Source: an uncultured Dermabacter sp. (GTDB lineage Bacteria; Actinomycetota; Actinomycetes; Actinomycetales; Dermabacteraceae). From it: a stretch of DNA of 64,000 nt. A program made the position numbers and the translations under genes. How positions within the stretch are numbered: position 1 is the stretch's first letter; each line of letters begins with the position of its first letter. Below the pieces are notes generated by a model. It saw only the letters and a program-made list of their open reading frames with translations. It had not been told where the DNA came from and searched no databases. The stretch covers positions 8,993-72,992 of the forward strand of contig CAMXWV010000012.1 of the NCBI GenBank assembly GCA_947252755.1, given 5' to 3'. Below, piece after piece: positions 58,344 to 64,000 of the stretch.

Positions 58344-59661
58344 GGGGAGAGTCCTTCTGCTGGGGAGTGCTGCTGGTGGTGTCAGGCTCACCGGGGTGTT
58401 CCGCGCGGGTGTCGCTGGGGTGCGGGCCGTGTGATTCGGCTGCGATGCGGCCATCGGCTACGCGGATTGACAGGGCGGTGCCGGCGGGGGCGTGCTCGGT
58501 GGAGGTGACCACGGCGCCGTCTGCCAGCTGCACCACTGCGTAGCCGCGGCTCAGGGTGCTGAGCGGGGACAGTGCCCGAGCCTGCGCGGTCAGGTGCGTG
58601 ATCTCATCGTGCCCGCGCTGCAGCCGGGAGTGGATGATGGTGCGGGCCATGGTAATCGCGGAGCGCACCTCATCGGTGCGGGCAGTCAGCATGGAGTGCG
58701 GCTGGGTGATGACGGGCCGTGACCGCAGCGTGTGCAGGTTCTCCTGTTCACGCTCGATGCGGGCGCGGATCGCTGCCCGGGAGCGGGCGCGCGCTAGATC
58801 CAGCTGGTCGCGTTCTGCCACCATGTCCGGCACCACGATCTTCGCGGCGTCCGTGGGGGTGGAGGCGCGCGCGTCCGCTGCAAGATCCAGCAGCGGGGTG
58901 TCCACTTCATGCCCGATGGCGGACACGATCGGTGTGGATGCGCCGGCCACGAGCCTCACCAGGGATTCGTCGGAGAACGGCAGCAGGTCCTCCAGGGAGC
59001 CGCCGCCGCGGCTGATGATGATCACATCCACGCCGGGGTGTGCGTCGAGCTCGCGCAGGGCGGCGCTGACTTCCCGCACCGCGTTCGTGCCCTGGACCGC
59101 CACTTCGCGGATTTCGAATCGGACGGCTGGCCAGCGGCGCTGCCCGTTGACCACCACGTCCCGCTCTGCTGCGGACTGGCGGCCGCAGATCAGTCCCACG
59201 CGCGCCGGCAGGAACGGCAGCGCCTGTTTGCGGTCCTGATCGAATAGGCCTTCTGCGGCAAGCTTCCGCTTCAGCTCCTCCAGTTGAGCGAGCAGTTCGC
59301 CAAGGCCCACGGGCCGGATGTCATACGCCTCCAGTTGGAGGGAGCCGCGCCGTCCCCAAAAGGTGGCTTTGCACTGCACAACCACGGTGGCGCCCGGTTC
59401 CGGTTCCACACTGGAACGCTGGATCACGGCGTCTTTCACGGCCACGCTGAAGGACGCGTCCGTGTCTGAGTCCCGCAGGGTGAGGAAGCTGAAGCCGGAT
59501 CCGGGCCGGCGGTTCACCTGCACGAGCTGGCCCACCACCCACACCACGCTCATCCGGTCCACGTATTCGCGGATCTTCACGCTGAGCAGCCGGACCGGCC
59601 ACGGGTTCTCCGCGGTGGTCTCTGCCGCGGTGGCAGCAAGCGGGGTGGGCTGTGTGCTCAT
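58333..59661 (-). CDS. xseA: Exodeoxyribonuclease VII large subunit
   Basis: Catalytic subunit of 442 residues. The N-terminal OB fold starts around 25 (IREYVDRMSVVWVVGQLVQ), the catalytic part includes ALPFLPARVGLICGRQSAAERD and IISRGGGSLEDLLPFSDE, and a long coiled coil follows at about 265-390. Converts single-strand DNA to oligonucleotides; used in mismatch repair and after drug damage. First gene of the xseA-xseB pair. Confidence 0.96.
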   Translation of the reverse strand: MSTQPTPLAATAAETTAENPWPVRLLSVKIREYVDRMSVVWVVGQLVQVNRRPGSGFSFLTLRDSDTDASFSVAVKDAVIQRSSVEPEPGATVVVQCKATFWGRRGSLQLEAYDIRPVGLGELLAQLEELKRKLAAEGLFDQDRKQALPFLPARVGLICGRQSAAERDVVVNGQRRWPAVRFEIREVAVQGTNAVREVSAALRELDAHPGVDVIIISRGGGSLEDLLPFSDESLVRLVAGASTPIVSAIGHEVDTPLLDLAADARASTPTDAAKIVVPDMVAERDQLDLARARSRAAIRARIEREQENLHTLRSRPVITQPHSMLTARTDEVRSAITMARTIIHSRLQRGHDEITHLTAQARALSPLSTLSRGYAVVQLADGAVVTSTEHAPAGTALSIRVADGRIAAESHGPHPSDTRAEHPGEPDTTSSTPQQKDSPHEH

Positions 59662-59909
59662 GCGGGAGCTTCGATCATGCCGCGTTCTGTCATGCCACTA
59701 CTGTGCCACGGACCGCGCGCAGACCGGGCTGCAGCAGTGGGACTGTGGACCGGTGAGAGTACGCGGTGGGCACGGCCGGGCGGAAGTGCCGGTGCAGCAG
59801 GGCGCTGGTGCAGCAGGGGTGACCGCGGGGTGGGGAGGCGCGGTTCACTTCGCTTGTGACCATGTGGTGATCGTTTCCGCGTTCCCTTGGGGTGGGTGCG
59901 GCGGCTTCG

Positions 59910-59915
59910 TAGGAT
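59910..59915 (+). promoter_or_regulatory. -10 box of ispH
   Basis: TAGGAT ends six bases before GTG 59922, predicting a leaderless mRNA; the same TAGGATGGGG sequence precedes ychF. The rest of the xseA-ispH gap (59662-59909) shows no gene or clear signal. Confidence 0.5.
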
Positions 59916-59921
59916 GGGGCT

Positions 59922-60941
59922 GTGACTAAGCGTGTTCTTCTTGCTGAGCCGCGCGGCTACTGCGCGGGTGTTGATCGAGCCGTGGTGGCGGTTGAGCGGG
60001 CTCTTGAGCATTTTGATGAGACCGTGTACGTGCGCCATGAGATCGTGCACAACAAGTTCGTGGTGGAGGGGCTGCGTGAGCGCGGCGCCGTGTTCGTGGA
60101 TGAAGTGGATGAGGTGCCGGAAGGTTCTCTCGTGATCTTCTCTGCTCATGGCGTGTCCCCGCGGGTGCGGGAGATGGCCAAGGAGCGTAACCTCCGCACG
60201 ATTGACGCCACCTGTCCGCTGGTGACGAAGGTGCATAAGGAAGCGGTCCGCTTTGCCAAGGAGGATTACGACATTCTCCTGGTGGGCCATGAAGGCCACG
60301 AGGAAGTGGAGGGCACGGCCGGTGAGGCGCCCGATCACGTGCAGATCGTGGATTCTCACCATGATTTTGATGCGATCCAGGTGCGGGACCCGTCGAAGGT
60401 GGTGTGGCTGAGCCAGACCACTCTGAGCGTGGACGAGACGATGGAGACGGTGGATCGGCTGCGCACCCGGTTCCCGCTGCTGCAGTCCCCGCCGAGTGAT
60501 GACATCTGCTATGCCACGCAGAACCGGCAGGTGGCGGTGAAGAAGATTGCGCCCGACGCGGACCTGGTGCTCGTGGTGGGCTCCCCGAACTCGTCGAACT
60601 CCGTGCGGCTGATGGAGGTGGCGAAGGAGAACGGGGCGAAGGCTGCTTACCGGATCGATACCGTGTCCGAGCTGCAGGATGAGTGGTTCCAGGGCGTGGA
60701 GACCGTGGGCGTGACCTCGGGTGCGTCGGTGCCGGACGTGCTGGTGCAGGAGCTGCTGGGTGAACTGGCGGAGCGCGGCTATGGGGATGTGGTGCCGGTG
60801 CGCACCGCGCAGGAGGATCTCATGTTCTCCCTGCCGCGTGAGCTGCGCCAGGAGATGCGCGCCCAGGGCTCCGATGATCGCCGTTTCAACCCGAAGGCCG
60901 CGAAGTGGGCATCCCTCGGTGAGGGCCAAACCCGCGAGTGA
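59922..60941 (+). CDS. ispH: 4-hydroxy-3-methylbut-2-enyl diphosphate reductase
   Basis: Last step of the MEP pathway, giving isopentenyl and dimethylallyl diphosphate. The iron-sulfur Cys residues are in RGYCAGVDRA, DATCPLVTKVH and DICYATQNRQ. GSPNSSNSVRLMEVA binds the diphosphate. 339 residues from GTG 59922. It supplies the substrate of the prenyltransferase at 51669. The end of the gene begins a repeat array. Confidence 0.96.
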   Translation: MTKRVLLAEPRGYCAGVDRAVVAVERALEHFDETVYVRHEIVHNKFVVEGLRERGAVFVDEVDEVPEGSLVIFSAHGVSPRVREMAKERNLRTIDATCPLVTKVHKEAVRFAKEDYDILLVGHEGHEEVEGTAGEAPDHVQIVDSHHDFDAIQVRDPSKVVWLSQTTLSVDETMETVDRLRTRFPLLQSPPSDDICYATQNRQVAVKKIAPDADLVLVVGSPNSSNSVRLMEVAKENGAKAAYRIDTVSELQDEWFQGVETVGVTSGASVPDVLVQELLGELAERGYGDVVPVRTAQEDLMFSLPRELRQEMRAQGSDDRRFNPKAAKWASLGEGQTRE

Positions 60942-61010
60942 CCGGGCCCCGCGGGTGACTGCATCCGCCAGTGCCTGCATCCGTGAGTGGCCGCGCCCGC
61001 GAGAGTGACT
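60930..61010 (+). repeat. Degenerate 16-18-bp tandem repeat starting at the ispH stop codon
   Basis: Units close to CCGCGAGTGACC carry TGA at 60939 (ispH stop), 60956 and 61006; two units between have TGC (60972) and TGG (60988). Steps are 17, 16, 16 and 18. Confidence 0.6.
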
Positions 61011-61015
61011 AGGCC

Positions 61016-61045
61016 CCGCTCACGGCGGCGTGAGCGGTTCTCTCT
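61016..61045. terminator. Terminator between convergent ispH and rmuC
   Basis: CCGCTCACG (61016-61024) pairs perfectly with CGTGAGCGG (61029-61037) around the loop GCGG, followed by TTCTCTCT on the plus strand. It directly follows the repeat array. Confidence 0.7.
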
Positions 61046-61051
61046 GGTGGT

Positions 61052-62206
61052 TCAGTCGGTGCTGTCTGCGGGTGTGCTGGTGGGAACCTCCCGTGTGCGG
61101 GTGGTGACCGAGGTGGGTTCGCTGAGTGGTTTGCCCATGGCGACGAGCTCTTCGATTGAGCGTGCGGTGGGCATCACCCGGGACTGGTAGGAGCCGATCA
61201 CTTCGTTGAAGCTCTTCACGCTGCCATCCAGGGCGCGGCCCAGCTTCGCGAAATGCCCGCCCAGGGTGGCCAGGCGCTTGTGCAGTTCGCGGGAGCGGGC
61301 CAGCACGTCGAGAGCATCCTTGTTGAGCGCGTCCGTGCGCCACGTGTGCGCCACGGTGCGCAGCAGTGCCATGAGCGTGGCGGGGGATGCGATCACCACG
61401 TCAAGCGTGAATGCGCCATCGAGCAGGGTGGGATCTGCCTGGAGCGCGGCGGCGAGCACTCCGTCAGAGGGCACGAACAGCACCACGAACTCCGGCGCGT
61501 CTCCGAGCGCCGCCCAGTAGGACTTGGCGCTGAGTGCGCTCACATGCATGCGCAGCGCCCGAGCATGTGCCTGCAGCTGCTGTGTGCGCTCGGCGGGATC
61601 TTCTGCGTCCATTGCCCGCAGGAATGCGTCCATCGGCGCTTTCGCGTCCACCACGATGGAGCGGTCTTGTGATAGGTGCACCACGAGGTCTGGCCGTTGC
61701 CCGCGTTCACCGTCTGCGGATTGACCGCTGCTCTGCGTGGTGAAATCCGTGTGCTCAAGCATGCCGGCGGCCTCCACAATCCGCTTCAGCTGCACTTCAC
61801 CCCATTGACCGCGGGAACTGGGCGCTTTCAACGCGGACGCGAGCGCGCTTGTGCCCTGAGTGAGTTCCGCAGCAGACAGGGACAGGGAGCGGATCTGCGC
61901 GGTCAGCTCACCCTCGGACCGGTTCCGGGCCGCTTCGGTGCGCGCCACGGACTGCTGCAGCTGCTCCAACGACTGGCTGATCGGCGCGAGCGTGGCTGAG
62001 GTCCGCGCATGGTCCCGCGAATAACGTTCCTCGGTGAGCGTGAGCAGCTGCTGTGATGATTCCTGAGCGGCCCGCGCGGCAATCGCAGCAACATCCACCG
62101 AGCCAGTATCCCGTCGCGCGGTGGCGCGGGAGCTCCACAGTGACCCGATGACGATGCCGAGCAGCGCTGACGCTGCGCAGAGCACAATGATGATCCACGT
62201 GTCCAT
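61052..62206 (-). CDS. rmuC: RmuC-like DNA recombination protein
   Basis: A 384-residue protein: an N-terminal membrane helix (about 4-24, IIIVLCAASALLGIVIGSL), a coiled coil up to about 140, then the RmuC domain with RGQWGEVQLKRIVEAAGM, VVDAKAPMDAFLRAM and EFVVLFVPSDGVLAAAL. RmuC proteins limit inversions at short inverted repeats; biochemistry is little known. ATG 62206 is chosen, with AGAGGA upstream; the open frame further upstream is antisense to ychF. Convergent with ispH. Confidence 0.93.
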   Translation of the reverse strand: MDTWIIIVLCAASALLGIVIGSLWSSRATARRDTGSVDVAAIAARAAQESSQQLLTLTEERYSRDHARTSATLAPISQSLEQLQQSVARTEAARNRSEGELTAQIRSLSLSAAELTQGTSALASALKAPSSRGQWGEVQLKRIVEAAGMLEHTDFTTQSSGQSADGERGQRPDLVVHLSQDRSIVVDAKAPMDAFLRAMDAEDPAERTQQLQAHARALRMHVSALSAKSYWAALGDAPEFVVLFVPSDGVLAAALQADPTLLDGAFTLDVVIASPATLMALLRTVAHTWRTDALNKDALDVLARSRELHKRLATLGGHFAKLGRALDGSVKSFNEVIGSYQSRVMPTARSIEELVAMGKPLSEPTSVTTRTREVPTSTPADSTD

Positions 62207-62359
62207 TCCTCTACACCACCACGGGGGTGCGACATTTAAAGCGTTCAACACGGGTTGGCGTTGCAGTGCTGTGTGGTGACCGCGGCGCGAACGCGGCCTG
62301 CAGCGTGAAGTTGGTCCGCGTGCGGCCCAGTATGAGGGGCGGGGGAGAGGGGCGCGGCC

Positions 62360-62365
62360 TAGGAT
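62360..62365 (+). promoter_or_regulatory. -10 box of ychF
   Basis: TAGGAT ends six bases before GTG 62372, predicting a leaderless mRNA. Confidence 0.5.
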
Positions 62366-62371
62366 GGGGGC

Positions 62372-63457
62372 GTGGCTTTGACTATTGGAATCGTTGGCCT
62401 GCCCAACGTTGGCAAATCGACCCTGTTCAACGCTCTCACCCGCGCGGAGGTGCTCGCAGCGAACTACCCGTTCGCCACGATCGACCCGAACGTGGGTGTG
62501 GTGCCGCTGCCGGACGCGCGGCTGGGGCGCCTGGCGGAGATCTTCAACTCCGAGCGGATCCTGCCGGCAACCGTGTCTTTCGTGGACATCGCCGGCATCG
62601 TCAAGGGCGCCTCCGAGGGCGAAGGCCTGGGCAATAAGTTCCTGGCCAACATTCGCGAGGCCGACGCGATCTGCCAGGTGACCCGTGCCTTCCACGACCC
62701 GAACGTGACCCGGGTAGACGGCTCCACTGACCCGCAGGGTGACCTGGAGACCATCACCGCGGAGCTGATTCTGGCGGACCTGCAGACCATTGAGAACGCG
62801 ATGCCGCGCCTGGAAAAGGACACCAAACGCAAAGTCATCGAGCCGGACGTTCTGCCCGAAGTGCAGAAGGCGAAAAGCCTCCTGGAAACCGGCGTAACCC
62901 TGTTCCAAGGTGCTGCACAAGCCGGCATCGACGTGACCCTGCTGCGTGACCTGCAGCTGATGACCACCAAACCGTTCATCTACGTGTTCAACACGGATGA
63001 AGAAGGCCTTGCCGATGAGCAGATGCAGCAGCGACTGCGCGAACTCGTAGCGCCCGCTGAAGCGATCTTCCTGGACGCCAAGTTCGAATCCGAACTGATC
63101 GAGTTGGATGAGGCTGAGGCGAAGGAGATGCTGGAATCCACCGGCCAGGACGAATCCGGCCTGGACAAGCTGGCCCGCGTTGGCTACTCCACCCTCAAGC
63201 TCCAGTCCTACCTGACCGCCGGCCCGAAAGAATCCCGTGCCTGGACCATCCGCCAAGGCTGGACCGCACCCCAGGCAGCCGGAGTGATCCACACCGACTT
63301 TGAACGCGGCTTCATCAAAGCCGAAGTGGTCTCCTTCGACCAACTCGACGAAGCCGGCTCCATGGCCGAAGCCAAAGCCAACGGCTGGGTGCGCATGGAA
63401 GGCAAGGACTACGTCATGCAAGACGGAGACGTGGTCGAGTTCAAGTTCAACGTATAA
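62372..63457 (+). CDS. ychF: Redox-regulated ATPase YchF
   Basis: P-loop protein of the Obg group that prefers ATP to GTP and interacts with ribosomes; linked to oxidative stress. G1 is GLPNVGKST, G3 DIAG, and the fourth motif is NTDE instead of NKXD, as expected for ATP preference. The C-terminal TGS domain ends MQDGDVVEFKFNV. 361 residues from GTG 62372. Last gene of the conserved core block before accessory DNA begins. Confidence 0.96.
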   Translation: MALTIGIVGLPNVGKSTLFNALTRAEVLAANYPFATIDPNVGVVPLPDARLGRLAEIFNSERILPATVSFVDIAGIVKGASEGEGLGNKFLANIREADAICQVTRAFHDPNVTRVDGSTDPQGDLETITAELILADLQTIENAMPRLEKDTKRKVIEPDVLPEVQKAKSLLETGVTLFQGAAQAGIDVTLLRDLQLMTTKPFIYVFNTDEEGLADEQMQQRLRELVAPAEAIFLDAKFESELIELDEAEAKEMLESTGQDESGLDKLARVGYSTLKLQSYLTAGPKESRAWTIRQGWTAPQAAGVIHTDFERGFIKAEVVSFDQLDEAGSMAEAKANGWVRMEGKDYVMQDGDVVEFKFNV

Positions 63458-63484
63458 CGCGGGCAGCCGCCGCCGGATTCTCGG

Positions 63485-63821
63485 TGGCGATTCCGGCCCG
63501 AACCTCGGGGACATTCTCGCGCTTCCTCATCTACGTGAGCTCCGCGATTCCGGCCAGCTCACCGCTGCCCCCATCTTCGATAGCTTGAGCGAGCTCGACC
63601 ACGACCATCTGATCTGGTGCACTGGTTTCCGTCCGGCCCTCGGCCCATTCCGCCACCTCATGCGCGACCGCGAAACCGCGGTGAAGAATCTCCATCTAGT
63701 TGGTTACGGCAACTGGACCGGCGACGGCTCGGCAACCCTGATGGGTGTCGGGCCCTTTGCCAAATACACTGCCCAGGTAGTCGTGGGTCGTGTCGATGAA
63801 GCTCGGCATCAAAAGTTTTGA
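63485..63821 (+). pseudogene. Remnant of a flavin-dependent oxidoreductase (ArsO-like)
   Basis: An open frame that runs to 63821 without a credible start codon. The protein piece has LSELDHDHLIWCTGFRPALGP and VKNLHLVGYGNWTGDGSATL, which resemble the C-terminal part of NAD(P)/FAD monooxygenase-like proteins often found in arsenic gene clusters. The N-terminal two thirds, with the FAD- and NADP-binding motifs, are missing: the frame runs back into ychF. So it is a truncated remnant. Assignment from memory of the family. Confidence 0.6.
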
Positions 63822-63899
63822 GGCGACGCTTGGTCCCTGAGCAGCTCGATCCTTCCAAGATCCGCGCTGGAGAGTCAGCGCGCTGGGCGAAGGTGCGTC

Positions 63900-64000
63900 T
63901 CAGCGCTTCGCTCGCGCGGCCCGCAGGCCGTTCAAGATCACGATAACTTCAGCGACCTCGTGAACCAATACGACGGCGGCCAGACCCAGCACGCCGCTGA
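63900..64000 (-). CDS. C-terminal end of a heavy-metal P1B-type ATPase (cut by window edge)
   Basis: On the minus strand the last 32 codons before the stop at 63900-63902 read SGVLGLAAVVLVHEVAEVIV and end LNGLRAARAKR. The segment HEVAEVIVILNGLR is the final membrane helix of zinc/cadmium/lead-exporting P1B ATPases (CadA/ZntA group). The rest of the gene lies beyond the window, so the metal cannot be fixed. Confidence 0.7.
   Translation of the reverse strand, partial: SGVLGLAAVVLVHEVAEVIVILNGLRAARAKR

Noticed and set aside
62207..63514. Long N-terminal extension of rmuC on the minus strand
   Set aside because: The extension is antisense to ychF; the RmuC-like protein with its membrane helix begins at ATG 62206.
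1..64000. tRNA, rRNA, insertion sequences or prophage
   Set aside because: No cloverleaf-like sequence, rRNA segment, transposase, integrase or phage structural gene was recognised anywhere in the window.

Overview
The window is high-GC, gene-dense chromosomal DNA from an actinobacterium. Mycothiol S-conjugate amidase, DUF4307 and DUF4245 proteins, FabG4-type ketoreductase and a zinc-type S14 all point there, and many genes appear to start without a leader. Meso-diaminopimelate dehydrogenase together with pyruvate formate-lyase suggests a facultatively anaerobic member of the Micrococcales, possibly near Dermabacter, Helcobacillus or Brachybacterium. That family placement is inference and was not tested by any search.

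Layout. 1-1505: end of a two-component system (OmpR-type regulator, histidine kinase). 1588-12366: spc and alpha ribosomal operons (rplN to rplO, secY-adk-map, infA-rpmJ-rpsM-rpsK-rpoA-rplQ), closed by a strong terminator. 12367-32525: metabolic genes lying between rplQ and truA-rplM-rpsI-glmM, which are adjacent in many actinobacteria. They comprise a pyruvyltransferase-like gene, a dispersed purine pathway (purL, purQ-purS, purC, purD), a beta-oxidation cassette around a TetR regulator (acyl-CoA oxidase, thiolase, FabG4-type reductase, MaoC hydratase), a thiosulfate uptake pair, an rRNA methyltransferase and a pyruvate formate-lyase made as two proteins plus its activase. 32576-43061: truA, rplM-rpsI, glmM, coaA, glmS, acpS, an alr-tsaE fusion, tsaB and rimI. 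43091-48181: ABC exporter, YbdK-type ligase, AI-2E transporter. 48276-63457: an order resembling Mycobacterium tuberculosis Rv1080c-Rv1112 (greA, DUF4307, mca, small membrane protein, hemolysin III, cis-prenyltransferase, phoH2, fum, DUF4245, xseB-xseA, ispH, ychF). 63458-64000: remnant of a flavin oxidoreductase and the tail of a metal P-type ATPase, probably the edge of an accessory region.

How the parts work together. The ribosomal genes supply translation and the Sec channel. GlmM, GlmS, alanine racemase, Ddh and UppS feed cell-wall synthesis. PurL, PurQ and PurS form one FGAM synthase, with PurC and PurD acting in the same pathway. The split PFL, its activase and fumarase serve mixed-acid metabolism.

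Two patterns recur. First, short degenerate tandem repeats of about 16-24 bp begin at the stop codon of at least eight genes (map, fabG4, pflA, greA, hlyIII, uppS, xseB, ispH), and most units recreate the stop codon. Second, about ten genes have a TANNNT box six to eight bases before the start codon, the arrangement expected for leaderless mRNAs. No rRNA, tRNA, CRISPR array, prophage or intact insertion sequence was recognised.
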